From Malus domestica (Eukaryota > Streptophyta > Magnoliopsida > Rosales > Rosaceae): a stretch of 64,000 nt of DNA. A program made the position numbers and the translations under genes. This document shows positions 49,760 through 62,184 of this stretch, piece by piece. The first letter of the stretch is position 1, and every line of letters starts with the position of its first letter. A model generated the notes under the pieces. It saw only the letters and a list, made by a program, of their open reading frames with translations, searched no databases and was not told where the DNA came from. Location: contig NC_091666.1 in NCBI RefSeq assembly GCF_042453785.1, positions 25,688,501 to 25,752,500 on the forward strand. Direction: 5' to 3'.

Positions 49760-50683
49760 CCAGGGCCGGCCCTGAGGATAGCCAAAGTAGGCGCCCGCCT
49801 AGGGCCCCCAATTTTTCGGTGGAGCTATGCAGGTCTAGACGGGGATGGACGGGAGCTATGAGGGTTTACATGTAAACGCCGGAATCTGGAAATATTTTGT
49901 TGCAGGGTCGGCCTAACGAGGAAGAAGACAACCCTATTCCCAACATCATTTTAATTGCACGATTTTACTTAAGATGATCCCACTATCTTTTTTTATAGTT
50001 GCACGTCTTCTCCCTTTTAAATAGTCCACACCATCTTATTTTTACTTTTTTGCTTCTCTCTTAAATATCACCTTTATGTTTATTTTTATGGGATTTTATT
50101 ACCCTATTTTAAGATCACACCACATATATCTTTATATGTACCTAAAAGGCTAAAACTCACCTTTTTGAAAAATGACATTATTTAATGTTCAAATTAATTA
50201 GTTTATATAATATATAATAAATTATTTAAATCCGCCTCGTCCGCCTAGGCGCGTATACGTATATTACTATCATCTTCACTCTAGTATTTTCCCTAGATGT
50301 AAGATGTTGTCTCTGTAATTCAACCATTCATTCATTTATTGAATGTAATAAGTAACATTGTAACAATAGAAAAATGATTGAAATTTGGCGTACTGGGTAG
50401 GGACTTCTCTTTCGGTTTGAATTGGTTGAAAAAATAGATTATGCAAACCTAATAAGTGCATTTGCATCTAAAAATGCGAGACGATTAATATATGAGTAAT
50501 CTTTGTATATCTTTCTTTTTTCAATATTAATTTTTAAAGATATTTGATGTAGAAATAGACTTTTTATGTATTTAGTAAAAAAAAATTTACACATGTCAAA
50601 GTACAAAGGGTCGGGAGTCAGAGAACTCTAGGGCCCCACTTTGAAGACTCGCCCAGGGCCCCCAAATTCTCAGGGCCGGCCCT
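49760..50683. mobile_element. hAT-like element with AGGGCCGGCCCT ends, copy 1
   Basis: Begins CCAGGGCCGGCCCTGAGG and ends TTCTCAGGGCCGGCCCT. Flanked by an exact 8-bp duplication ACATACAC (49752-49759 and 50684-50691). Subterminal GGGCCC-rich arms (CGCCTAGGGCCCCCAATTTT and GGGCCCCCAAATTCTCAGG) face each other. The AT-rich interior includes TTGTGTAGAAATAGACTTTTT-like text shared in reverse with 62185-62911. No transposase. Confidence 0.82.
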
Positions 50684-50699
50684 ACATACACCTTACATT

Positions 50700-51815
50700 T
50701 TTTATATGCACCCCACATTTTCTGTACATCCCACATTCTTCAAATCTTATAATACTTAGTCACAATCAAGATCAGAGGAAGATAAATAAGCTGAGGTTTA
50801 AGGACAAGAATTCAAGGGGTAAAAGCAGTAAGGGAAAGAACAATCAGATGGTCTCTGGTAATGTAAATGGCACTAGAACTTCGCCCAGATTGGCAAAATG
50901 TAGCTAAATGTTGATGTAGTTTTTTTGCATTTTCAGATGTATACTATTCTTATTTCATTAAATTGGGGTTTTACCGTCCAACGACATATATAAAGAAGTA
51001 TTGTTAATTTCTTCTCACTCCATGCAGGTTCTAACCCGGCAATTTCATCATTTCGCTTGCATTTGTTGGGGAGAGAAAAAAAGTAGCAAACTTTCAGTCT
51101 TATTCAATAAAATAGAAAAGTTATTTAATCGATTCCTGGGTTACAATAACCCTGCTTTTGCTTTCCAAGCAGTATTGGGAATGGATGGTGAGGAATTTTA
51201 AGAGTTAAAAAAGATAAATGATATGTACTTAATATTATGTGGGCTGTTAATAAAAAAAAAAAAAACCTAATGGAGTAAATAAGTTTAAATTTTTTGGTGA
51301 TATAGATAAAAAGAAGCAAATCAAAGATTTATAAGTTCTAACCAACCCAAAATAATTAAGATATGTATGAGCAAGTCAACCTTTTTGGAATATTGTATGT
51401 GTGTGTGTGTATATATATATATATATTTACAGCACAGCAGTAATAAGAAAGATCGCAGACAACGCTATATTGTATATATCCGAGACTTGGATGTATTTAC
51501 CGACCATTCAATCATGCATTCAATCACGCTATATTGTATAACACTACTTGAGATATTATCACAATTATATGTATATGAATTTGACTGTTTATCAAACTAA
51601 ACTTGCATTATTACGTGATTAAATTAAAATATATAACTGTGTACGTGATTAATTTAAAATACTATCATAAAAGCAACTCCGTTCTCTTGTATATATCCAG
51701 TTATGGGCTGACGTGGTGAGGAGCAGCCAAATGCCTAACTCACCACCACCACATGTTCGGCCGAAAGCTCTGAAGTCCCATATGTCTTAAAAAAGTCTCT
51801 GAAATAAAAGTGAAA

Positions 51816-51847
<32 letters not shown>

Positions 51848-52520
51848 AGCCAGCTGGCATCAGTGATCCGCGCAGAGGTGTGGCTCTCCTCATAAATCAC
51901 CCCATTTGCCTCTGCAGACAGCTACTATAAATGAATTATCCAGTTGCTTTCATCACCATGCTCGTGTTTATCTACAACTTTTTCATTTTTTAATAAGGTT
52001 TATACATTTATGGAAAATCGCGAAGTTTAACCTAAACACCATATATTATACCTAAACACCATAATCGTCGCATTTTATGTCAATAATATTAATTATGTAG
52101 TTTTATTCACATAATATTGTACAATTCTCATAGAACGTTACGGTAAAAGTGAAATTGTATTTTTGCAAATTGCTCCTTAAATAAAACGGAAAAAGAAAAA
52201 AAAAAAAGAAAAAGAAAAAAAAATATTGCAGAATTTGAATAGAGAATATGAATTATAAAGAGAGCCTAGCTAGCTTGTTCATTCATTCAAACTAAGCAAA
52301 GTTTACAAAAGAAACTCAAAAGCTTAATTAATTAATTAACAAGAACAAAAATAAATAAAATAAAAGTGAAAAAAGAAAGAATAATGCTGAATCATCTGTG
52401 CTGATCTCTGCCTTGTGAAACTGTCCACTTTTTCTCTCCCTCTCTCTCCATGTTTCCAGGGCTTGTTTTTCTTTTTCTTCTGCAACGATATGTGACTGCT
52501 GCTATGTAAATTTAGAGCAA
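50700..52520. other. Intergenic, no gene recognised
   Basis: Several small open frames match nothing I know. Simple repeats include (TG)n-(TA)n at 51399-51427 and (CT)n at 51820-51847. The A-rich tract near 52185-52225 is also low complexity. Confidence 0.5.
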
Positions 52521-52618
52521 GCTTATTCCTTGTGTCTTAATCCAATCCCCCTCCCCGTTTTTCAAACGGTTTTTTTATTCACCAATAAATCAATAAATTG
52601 GAAAAAAACTGATACAAG

Positions 52619-52712
52619 TGATGATGATGACGATGACGATGACTACCCGAGAAGAAGAAGAAGAAGAAGAAGAAGAAGAAGAGAAGAAGAAGACGAAGAA
52701 GAAGATCAAGAA
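52619..52712. repeat. (GAT/GAC)n and (GAA)n microsatellite downstream of GTL1
   Basis: A GATGATGATGACGATGACGA run is followed by about twelve AGA triplets and then GAAGAC/GAAGAT units. On the GTL1 strand this is TTC/ATC-rich and could be in its 3' UTR. The short plus-strand open frame it creates (Asp, Arg and Glu runs) is a by-product of the repeat. Confidence 0.75.
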
Positions 52713-52988
52713 GACAACAACAATCAGAAGACGATGAAATGGGGTGGTGATGTTCAAAGGAGAATGAAAGAAATTAATTTAAAAAAACAAGAAAAAAAAA
52801 GATGAGAAAATGGAAGAACTAATTTTTTGAGGGTTTCAACTTTTGCTCATGTGAGGTATAATCTTACTTGAGCTAGATTGAGATACGTACACATTGTACA
52901 GTGATTTGGCCATGCACATTTCTCACTCGCATGCAAATGCATGCAAAAATCGATTCGGTTTTGATGTGGATTCGATCGATCGATCATC

Positions 52989-55900
52989 TCATTGAACCAT
53001 GGCGAGGAAAGAGGGTGCACCGTTGCCTCCGCCGTTAGACGAACGGCCCGTATTCTGCTTCTGAAACTCTATCTTATACGCCATCTTCCTCTCTTGTTCG
53101 GTTTCTTCATCGTCGTCCTCGTCAATATCATCGTCTTCCATGTCCTCCTCCTCTTGATCCATAAGATTATCGCTATCCGCTTCCTCCATCCTGTTGTAGT
53201 CATCTACTACTAAATGTTGTGGCTGCCCTTGTTGGAAAACTTGCTGGTGATGATCATGCACTTCCATCAACTCCTTCACAATGTCTTCTGGCTTCAAATG
53301 CAAAACCAGTAATCAGCATATATCTATGTATACACTACTAATTTATTCACCGAAAATTTGTTCGCCAAATAATGCGGAGATGTGATTTTGAATCTCGTTT
53401 ATTTTTAACAAGTAAGATACTGGCATGAATTTGATTTAATCTTAACGAGAAAGGCACTAACGCTTCGCGAATTATGATGATTCTAATCTCTCTAGACCCT
53501 AGCATTGCAAATATTTTTTACTAGATACATATGGAAAAACTTTACCTTCTTGGCAGCCTCTTCTTTTCCCTCTGCAAAGAGGTTAGCTCTCAAATTTGTT
53601 TCCACACTTGTGCTATGATCTGTATCCTTGTTTTCTGATCCGGCCGCTACTACTTGCCCTTGTGTTTGTGGCACTGTATGCGCACTTGGTTGCGGATGTG
53701 TGGATGAACCCGATTTTGGGTTCTCCTGTTGTTGCGGTTGTTGTTCTAGTTTATTTCCTAATGAGCCGCTGCTGCCGCCGCTAGACCAGCCGCCAAGTAC
53801 CCTTTTCCGGTAAAGAGCATCTAGTTCGTGAAAATATGGACACGTTTTCGCATCTTCCGGCCGCTTCTTGTTGCTCTCCTTCACCTTCTTGAAGTACTTG
53901 TTGATGTTCTCCCATTTCTCCTTGCACCTCTTGGCACGCCTCTTGTACCCCATCCGCCCCATACCGGCGGAGATTTCCTCCCAAAGTGGGCCCTTCGGAC
54001 CTGACTCTTGGTACCTCGGCTCAAGCCCACTCCTCAACTTTATCAGCGCTAGCACTTCTGCCTTCGGCCATCTAGAGGACGATGCGGGCTCGGAGCTCCC
54101 TCCTCCACCGCTAGCAATATTCTCCTGCGGTGTCGGAGGAGGTACCTGTTGTTCCGGTACAGCCATCACCGGTTGAACATTTTGTGTCTGCTGAATATGA
54201 CGAACGTGTTGCACTTGTTGCGGCGGCTGAGGTTGTTGCTGTTGCGGTGTTTGATATGTCTGTGTCGTCGGCTGTGGCTGTGGCGGTGGCGTTGTCTGTG
54301 GTAATGGCGCGACAACTGACACCGACGGAGACACAGGTGGTGGGGGAGCGACGTGGACGTTGAGAGCCGGAGGCAACTGAATAGTCTGGCCAGTAATTTT
54401 CTGGAGGAAAGCGATAATGGCAGCGTCTCTGGAAGCAGAAATGGCCCGCTCTTGACTCATGAGCTCGTGCTCGCGAGTTAGCCGGGCCATCTCCTGACGC
54501 TTCCACGCCTCCTCCCTGATAGTTCTGTCCTGCTCCCTCTTCTCTATCACTTCTAGAAACCTCTGCTGCATGCTCTCTTGCTTTTGCATCACTTGCTTCA
54601 TCAAAACCTCGAAAAACGCCATCATTTTTCGGGTACTTCCGCCGCCACTAGTTCCGGTACTAGTACTAGCACTCCCCCGTTTTCTCTTCCGACTCGAGGG
54701 CTCTCCTTCCATGTCATCATCGTCGTCCTCGTCGTCAGTTCCCGGGGAAGTCGACGAGCTGTTGGATGAGAAGTTAACGTCCATCGGCGTGGCTGTAGGT
54801 TGCGACGAAGGTATTATTGGAATTGCAGTGGCTTGTTGCTGCTGTTGGGAGGGGATTACTGGAATCGTGGGTGACATTCTGAACGAGGAGATGGGCATGG
54901 GGTTACTGACAGACCCAAACCCGACCGAAACGGGGTTCGGAGAAGCGTGTGCGGCGTGCACTCCCGGAGAGGCCGACACGTGGGCCGTCGTTGCGGCGGC
55001 GGTGCCATGTAAAGCCTCCATCTCGCTGAAAAACTTGTAGCTTTTGCCGTCTTGGCGTCCCGCGCGGCCTTCTTTCGTCCGCTTGTAATATTTGTGAACG
55101 TTTTCGAATTTCTCCTTGCATTTCTTGGCATTTCTTTTGTACCCCAATTCCGCTAGTTTCCTGCACAATGCGTCACAAATCCATATTTTGTTATATAATT
55201 AATCATTAAAAAAAATGATTCAAACCCAATAAAATAGTACAAATCATCATCTTCCCAACTAGGACTTGAGGGAGGGGAAGGAGACAAAAATTAAATAAAA
55301 AAAGGAGGGGAGAGAGTGGGAGGAGAACCTCCCAGGCTCCCATGGTCCCTCACTTGGTCTCTATCTCCTATAAATTAAATATATAATATTTGCTGTCTAT
55401 AGTGGAAATTTTAAAGCATTAATTTTTTATTAGAAAAAGAAAAAAATTAAGAGAAAAAGAGGAAAATGTTGGTAATTTTTTATATTTTGGTGGGGAAGTA
55501 AAGGAAATCTCATCGGGATTTTCAAAAATGGGTGTTTAATTTAAAGGGGGACAAACTAAAAAAAAAAAAACAGAGGGAGGAGGGAGGGATTAGTTGCAGG
55601 TGATGCAGTGGATCTGAGCCGCTCTAAATTCCAAGAAGAAGATGCCCGGCTCTTGAATCGTGATGGAAAGAGATAGAAGCCCCATGTCCCATGTGCGGCT
55701 GGCTGGCTCTGTATGAATGTATTTATATATAGATATATATAATACAATATTTATGCAGAAAAATAATTAATTTCTTTTGTTTTTCAATGGAAAAAAAAGA
55801 AGAAGGAATTTTGTGAAAATACCCAGAAATAATCAATATTGGGAATGCCAAAAATGCTGAATTAGATGACTTGGGAAAATCGGAAAATGAATGAACTTGA

Positions 55901-56374
55901 TAACCCAAAATTCAAAAGACTGGAAGAAAAAAAAAAGAATGAATTTTGATTTGATTTATGTGATTTTTTTTAAATTGTTTTTGTTTCTGTTAATTACCTG
56001 GAGACATCTTCCCACAAGGGGCCTTTGAGGGTTGCGTCGCGGAAGGTCGCATCCATATCGGACCTGATTTTGAGAAGCGCCAAGGTCTCCTGACGCGGCC
56101 ATCTGTTCCCGCTGGACCCACCGCCGCCACCTCGATCCGCGAGAGCATCTTCATCTGCAACCGCCGCACCGGACAGAGTCATCAGCTCGTCCATATTCAC
56201 CGCCGCGGAAGCTGGCGGCCTGCTGCTGATTGGCGACGCCGCTTCCACCACCAGCTGGCCTTGCTCCGCCGACGCCGCAGCTTCAGCAGCACTCATCTCT
56301 CCTCCTCCTCCGTAATGGGTTTGGGACCCTCCTCCAACTCCTCCAGCTCCTCCCGCTGCTGGTTGCTGCTGCAT
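52989..56374 (-). CDS. GTL1: Trihelix transcription factor, GT-2 / GTL1 type
   Basis: Nuclear DNA-binding protein recognising GT elements. Arabidopsis GTL1 represses endoreduplication-driven cell growth in trichomes and root hairs and affects stomatal density. Minus-strand exons 56374-55998, 55160-53546 and 53291-52989 join in phase to 764 residues. The N-terminal trihelix domain (91-176) has RWPRQETLALLKIRSDMD, LKGPLWEDVSRKLAELGYKR and CKEKFENVHKYYKRTKEG. The C-terminal one (from 489) has RWPKAEVLALIKLRSGLEP, GPLWEEISAGMGRMGYKRR and CKEKWENINKYFKKVKES. The first intron splits the N-terminal domain. Between them lie a basic NLS (RKRKRG, about 283), a long charged helix (about 305-384) typical of GT-2 factors, and a Pro/Gln-rich linker. 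The last exon supplies a Glu/Asp-rich tail. Two trihelix domains plus the central helix define the GT-2 clade; exact orthology to GTL1 rather than a close paralogue is inferred. Confidence 0.93.
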
Positions 56375-56450
56375 AATCTCGCGAATTGAGAAAATGGGTT
56401 CTTCTCAGTTCCTCGACGCAGCTGAAAGATGTCGTCTTTCTTCCAATTCT

Positions 56451-56633
56451 TCACCGCTGATTCATGTACCCAGTGAAATTCATTGGGTACATTAAGCGGC
56501 GGGAAAGGCAGATCTTCTTCTTCCTCTTGGGTGTGAGAAAGATAGAGAGAGAGAGAGAGGTGAAAGATGAGAGAGGGGAGGGGGAGTTAAGAGGAGAGGC
56601 AAAAGAAAGAAGGAGGGAGAGTAGATTAGACAA
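56451..56633 (-). other. Possible uORF in the GTL1 leader
   Basis: A 60-codon open frame starts at 56633 and stops 76 nt before the GTL1 ATG. If transcription begins upstream of 56633 it would be an upstream ORF. The peptide (leucine/serine-rich, then a basic stretch) matches nothing I know. The transcription start is unknown, so this is tentative. Confidence 0.3.
56464..56492. promoter_or_regulatory. 9-bp perfect hairpin in the GTL1 leader
   Basis: ATGTACCCA (56464-56472) and TGGGTACAT (56484-56492) are exact reverse complements around an 11-base spacer that is itself nearly palindromic. It lies about 90 bp upstream of the GTL1 start codon, inside the end of the possible uORF. Confidence 0.5.
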
Positions 56634-56954
56634 CTGGAAAGATGAAAGGCAGAAAGTGAATTTTCCTACGAGTTAGTGCTGGACTTGACACACTTGATAT
56701 GGTTTTTATTCCTTTGTTTAATTAAAAACCCAAAAACAGAAAAGAAAATTAAAAAAGATGGAATAATAATTAAGGGAAAAAGGAGGAAGATTTGAACTCG
56801 GAGAAGGAGGGTCTAATCAACATCTTCATCCCCTTCGAAACTGCAACAGTGCTGCTGCTACTGCCTGCAAGAAATGACAGACGGAGAGAAAAGAAAAGAC
56901 AGAAACAGTGGATGGGTTGTGGGGGAAGAGAGATAAATGAAGAAAGAGAAATGG

Positions 56955-57093
56955 AGGAGAGAGAGAGAGAGAGAGAGAGGGAAGTGAATGAATGGAGAGA
57001 TGACGATTTGAGGGTGATGATGATGATTAAGAGAGAGAGAGAGAGAGAGAGAGAAAGAGCGAGAGAGAGAGAAAGAGCGAGAGAGAGAGAGAG
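56955..57093. repeat. (GA)n microsatellite cluster upstream of GTL1
   Basis: Three to four GA/AG runs separated by short spacers. GA/CT repeats are common in plant promoters and can bind BPC/GAGA factors; such a role here is inference. Confidence 0.8.
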
Positions 57094-57239
57094 GAGAGAT
57101 AAAATTATAAGAGATGCTGTGTTGTCAGCGGCTCTCACTTTGCTGCTAATAATTGTCAAAACCATTTACTACTATATTTTACTCTCTATTTTCTTAACTT
57201 TTAAGAATCTTAAGTGTCACGTTAGTACTAAAGTTTAAC

Positions 57240-59230
57240 GATATTTTTTTGTACTTATAAGCTTTAAATTTTAAGTTCAACTTTCATTTGTTCAAAGTTA
57301 AACTTTCATTAATGGATAATTTCATACATAATTACGGTCGAGTCATTGTTTGATGTTCATATGTACTTTTAAGTTGCAAATCTCAAGTTTGACTTCTATA
57401 AGTAGTAAATTTGATACATAATGATAGTTAACACGCTGTATAACTTAAGTTTAAATCTCTCATTCCAATATCGAGCATACAAAAATTATTTAAGCATGCA
57501 AGATTGACAACGTTGTTGACGCTAAATATTAAATACTAAACATCAATGTAAGATATGCACTGTTTAAATTTAACGATTAAATGTGCACCCAAAAAATTAT
57601 GAGAATTAAAAAATGAATCGGAGTCAATTAGAGGCAATGTACAATAAATATTTATCTATACTAGAAAAATTCTGTTGATAGATTAATTCCCTAATAAAAC
57701 CTTACCATATATTGCTTGCAAGATTCATTTGTATTATGACATCTTCAATGCTCTAGAAAATTTAGACTCAAATGTTAAATATGAGTTCAAATATTTTATA
57801 TTTTTCTACTCAAATGCATCAGAAAGTTAAAATTTATTTATTTTGAGTTGTATTGAAACCATGAAACTTATGTTTGAGTTTCAATATAAAATTTGATTCT
57901 AAGTTGTAGCTCACGTCGATAAGGAAATATAGTATTTCAACTAGTAAAATAAAAAAGCATTTGAATTTTTGCTCCAACCATGTCAAATGCATTCAAATTT
58001 TAGTTCTTATTCCAATATTGCATGAGATAGGATAAACATGCACCTTTTGTAGCCTTTCATAACTTCTGTTTAATCTCATTCGTTGTTTTCGTTGGATGTA
58101 TTCAATATGATGGCCAAAAATGGAAAAAAGTTTGTGAGAGGTTCAAAATGATGTGTGAAATGTTACTTCAATTCAAGTTTAACATTGGTGTATATATGTG
58201 TAAGGGAAGAAAACAAAAAATATAAAACACTCCACTTTTGGACCCAAATATAAAAACCTAGGCTAAATTGTAGCAAATTTCCCATAATTTTACTCTAAGT
58301 TAATATTCGTTCTTGAAATCTTATATTAGTTTCTTCCATCCTCCAATTTAATTATGTGTTGCAACAATGGTTCTTCCTCCAACTTTGTCTTCTTTTTTGG
58401 CAAATTTGAGGGTATAGTAGTCTTTCCAAATCTGGGTGTAAGATTCTCATCACCAATTGAAGGAAAGAATTTTATTGAAAAAAAAAAATAGAACAAAATT
58501 AAGAGCAAGAGGTTGATGGGATCCTACCATCTTCAACCCTTTTTTTATTTTTTATGATGTGATGAGAGAAGGAAATACAGGATTGAGCAGCAATACTAGG
58601 ATATTTCAATGAGTGATGACAATGGATTTTGTGTTCAATGTTCGAGCTTTCACGTAGCACATGAGTTATCAGGTTCGAGTTCTCCTCCATCCTACAACAC
58701 GTGCGATCCCTTTGAAGCTGCAAAAAATCATATTTTCCCCCATCAAAAAGGTCAAATGCATGACATGTGATAGTTTTTTTACGGTAACAATGACAAACTT
58801 GACGGAAATGACCACTTATGCAACGCTAGGTTAACTTCGAATCATTAAAATATATTAAGAAGTGAGATGTATAAAAACGTGTGTCGAATGTTGTGTAAAA
58901 AAATGATGCACAAATTTACCCCGAAGAGAAAAAAGATGAAAAGAAAATTCAAACTGAATGGAGCAAGAAGCATAAGCGAGGCAACTCTCACATTCATCTT
59001 CAGGAATAAAAATCAAGGCCATCTTTCCTTTGCCATCCCAATAATGTCATACTGAATTGACCCAACAATCCCTCTCTGTGGGTGTGGCCTTGCACTATTG
59101 GACTTTGCTTTAACTTTACTATGTAACTTGGCAGCACCAACACTTTGCTCTCCTCCCCTCAAGTTGTGTTCTCACTTTATCTAATCTATACAGTTCCAAC
59201 TGTCGCACTCAGTCGTCCACACACGCGCAA
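57240..59230. other. Intergenic, no gene seen
   Basis: AT-rich. Small open frames at 58326-58723 and 58867-59055 have no recognisable features. Confidence 0.5.
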
Positions 59231-59235
59231 AACTC

Positions 59236-59620
59236 GTAACTAAGCTGACAATTTCGTGCAATACCCATTAACTTGATACGAACGACACGAAAATAACAGG
59301 TTTTTGGTCAACCTGTTAATGAGTCAGGTTATTATCCAGGTCACCTATTAAGAACCCTTTTACGAGTTAGGTCGTTATCGAGCCACTCATTAAGAACCCG
59401 TTAATGATAAGATATCATTTGTCAGATCTAGACATAAGCATGACAGTTTCCTGTATGACCTGTTAACCGGAAACGACATAACTCGTTAAGGAATCAGGTC
59501 GTGATGGGGTTATCTGTTAAAAATCTGCTAAGGTAACGATTTTAATATAACACAACACGTTAAGATATCGAATATGACAAAAAAACAACACAAACACAAC
59601 AAACATAACTTGTTTGCCAT
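59236..59620. repeat. Degenerate repeat with CCTGTTAATGAGTCAGGT units
   Basis: Contains many variants of 'aacccgttaatgagtcaggtcgttat', for example CTTGATACGAACGACACGAA, AACCTGTTAATGAGTCAGG, GAACCCGTTAATGATAAG and ATAACTCGTTAAGGAATCAG. This resembles plant repeats of the ACGGGTCATATCGTGTCG type. Ends and class were not determined. Confidence 0.5.
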
Positions 59621-59639
59621 GCCTACTTGTAAGACATCG

Positions 59640-60430
59640 ACAACTAAAACTCGCACGTAAACGACTATCGATAGCATTATTTTATGCAACCGCCTGTCGA
59701 AAATAGCTGTAGCATATTCTTTTTTTACTTTATTTCTTCACATTCAAAATTGACACCCTAGTTTTGAGCTGGAACAAACTAAAATTGTTGAAGCACACCA
59801 ATTAGCTGCACAGGAATCAGAATATGATCTGCACTCACTCATCACGCTTAACCATGGTTTAAAATTTAAACTCAACCTAACTATACATACTCTGAGATCG
59901 ATCTGTGGCTTTTTTAATATTACTTTTAGCTAGAAATTTAAATTATACTCCGCGTCCTCCTATTCTTGCTCAAAACTGATATTATATAGATAATTTAATT
60001 ATCATCGGGCGAATCTATGACACTATTTTTTTACACAATTATTTTTATACAAGTTTTGTGTAATTCATTTCGTAATGTAATCATGTTTACCAAAAGCTAC
60101 CTAAATCTAAAATCATATGACCATTAGATTAAGGATTTAGAATTTCTTTGTAGAACCGTATTAATTTATTTTCTTTACTACAAATGAATATCTTAATGGT
60201 TTTGAACTTATTTAATTTTTTGTAAAGATGATCTATGATTAATATTTTAAAATATAGGCGATTGAAATTCTTAAAATACATTATAAAGAAAATTCCACAA
60301 AGACACGTGTTATAAATTGTGAAAAAATGGTATCATGGATTCCCATTATCTAATTATTAATTAATTAATTAAAATGACTATGTGGTGATTAATGAGATAA
60401 AGAGGGAAAATATGGATATTTTAAATCTCA
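59640..60430. other. Intergenic, no gene seen
   Basis: AT-rich, no supported coding region. Confidence 0.5.
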
Positions 60431-60439
60431 CATTGAAAG

Positions 60440-60600
60440 TCACTTGGTACTATGATCTAATAGTATTGTAAGTGAGAGGTCTTATGTTCAGTTCTTGCCA
60501 AAAGTAAATTTGAATCACATTATTATTAGTCTATTGTGATACTAACCCATTTTTTTTTTTAAGATAAATAATATCGTTTGTTAAAATAAATAAATAAATT
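60440..60600 (+). repeat. tRNA-type SINE remnant
   Basis: ATGTTCAGTTCTTGCCAAAA at the B-box position, followed by GTAAATTTGAATCACATTAT and AATAATATCGTTTGTTAAAA, parallels the order in 7360-7525. Both copies are diverged. Confidence 0.5.
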
Positions 60601-60946
60601 CACATCGAAAGTTTGATTTAACCTGGAGGGAGGAAGACGTGTGATGTTGTTAGATAAGAGAGATTTTTCAGTGTGATCGGTACACGGAGTGGTACACCAC
60701 GTATCACTAAACAAATGGTGAGATATGTGTGCTAAAAAATTAATAACTTAAAAAATAAGTTTCCCACAATTCCTGTTAAAACAAGTTGTGTACCATTTGT
60801 GTTCCCGTCACAAGTAAAAAATTGTCGTCAGATGAAGACTAGCTTAAGCAAAGTTGTTGTCGGTCCCACCTCCTATCTGACATACTTAATAAGTCCCATG
60901 TGATTGGAGCCCTTGGAGGCTGATGGAATTTATCATATAAATCTCC

Positions 60947-60982
<36 letters not shown>

Positions 60983-60995
60983 ATGTATGTATATT
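60947..60995. repeat. (AT)n / (ATGT)n microsatellite
   Basis: An AT dinucleotide run passes into GTATGTATGTATATGTATGT. Confidence 0.85.
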
Positions 60996-60999
60996 AAAG

Positions 61000-62180
61000 A
61001 TAGAAAGAGATAGAGAAAAAGATATATTTTACACCAACAATGCCAGCATCTATTGATTTTTCACTTAAAATTAACACCAATTGACAGCGCACAACTCCTG
61101 TCGCAAGTTTGTTCTTTCCTTTTTTATACTTTTTCCTTTCATACAAACAATGCCCTCACATCTATAAAATTACCGTTAGACGATACTAAAATAATATCAC
61201 GTGATATAATTAATATGTGAGATGTTTCTTTGGAAGAGGGAAATCAAACTTAGTATCTCAAGTACATTGATAAAAATTCTTAATCACTTAAGCTATAAGC
61301 TATTGTCAACTGGCATGAATGACGACTTTATAATTTAGGACATAAATAATAATAAGCATATGGAAAGGGGGATGAAGTCTGAACTTCACCCTATACTAGA
61401 GAAATTCTTAAATTTTGGCTAAAATCAATAGATTTTGTCAAATTTTTGACATATTGGTTAAATATCAAATAAACTATTATATTTCGTCTAAACAAGTGTT
61501 TGACATTCTCTACTGTTTTATTTTAAATTTGTTTTTGAGGAAATTTTTATCGAAGACAACAGATATCGATTTCAATATTTTCACCGATATTGATATTTTA
61601 AACATTAACACATTGTGGAGCAGATTAGGCGCTCTCAAACTCTCATGATGCTGCTCCAGCCTAATGTATATCATTGTGGCAATCATGCTTTTCTAAGTCA
61701 CAATAATATAATTATATATAGGTCATATGTATATATATGCATGCATGCTTTATGTGTTTACTATAATTATATGTCAATTACAACAAATCACAGATAATAT
61801 TAGGTTTAAGAAGCCAGCTAGGAAATAATTAATACTGCCTAACTTACACATATGCATAGTCATTAATTAAGGAAGAGAATATATAGTTTCCATTTTGTTT
61901 TTCAAAAAATAGGAATTAGTTGTGGAACTTACACTACATCGAACTTCAATGATCTGAACCATCTATTTTTTAAGCTACACCTCAAATCATTCTTGCAAAA
62001 TATTAGCCAAATCGAAAATATTTGAAACATCTAATTGAGTACAAAAACATTGTCGAACACTATGTTATAAGAAACAGTGAAATATCATCTTGACAATTAA
62101 ACGAACAAATGGTTTCGTATTGAATTTTTGCAAGAATGGTCTATGAATAGAGACTTACAAAATAAACGGTCCAGATCGTT
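61000..62180. other. Intergenic, no gene seen
   Basis: AT-rich, with small unrecognised open frames at 61415-61797. A SINE-like reverse-orientation motif lies near 61240-61310. Confidence 0.45.
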
Positions 62181-62184
62181 GAAG

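Noticed and set aside
52530..52805. 91-codon frame with Asp, Arg and Glu runs
   Set aside because: Produced entirely by the GAT/AGA/GAA microsatellite.
54570..55040. 156-codon plus-strand frame opposite GTL1 exon 2
   Set aside because: Antisense shadow of the GTL1 coding sequence.
56792..57238. 148-codon frame with long Glu-Arg runs upstream of GTL1
   Set aside because: Its length comes from the GA microsatellites, which leave several frames open; no other protein feature.
58610..58700. B-box-like GGTTCGAGTTCTCC suggesting a tRNA gene or SINE
   Set aside because: No cloverleaf, no A box at proper spacing, no poly-A or duplications.
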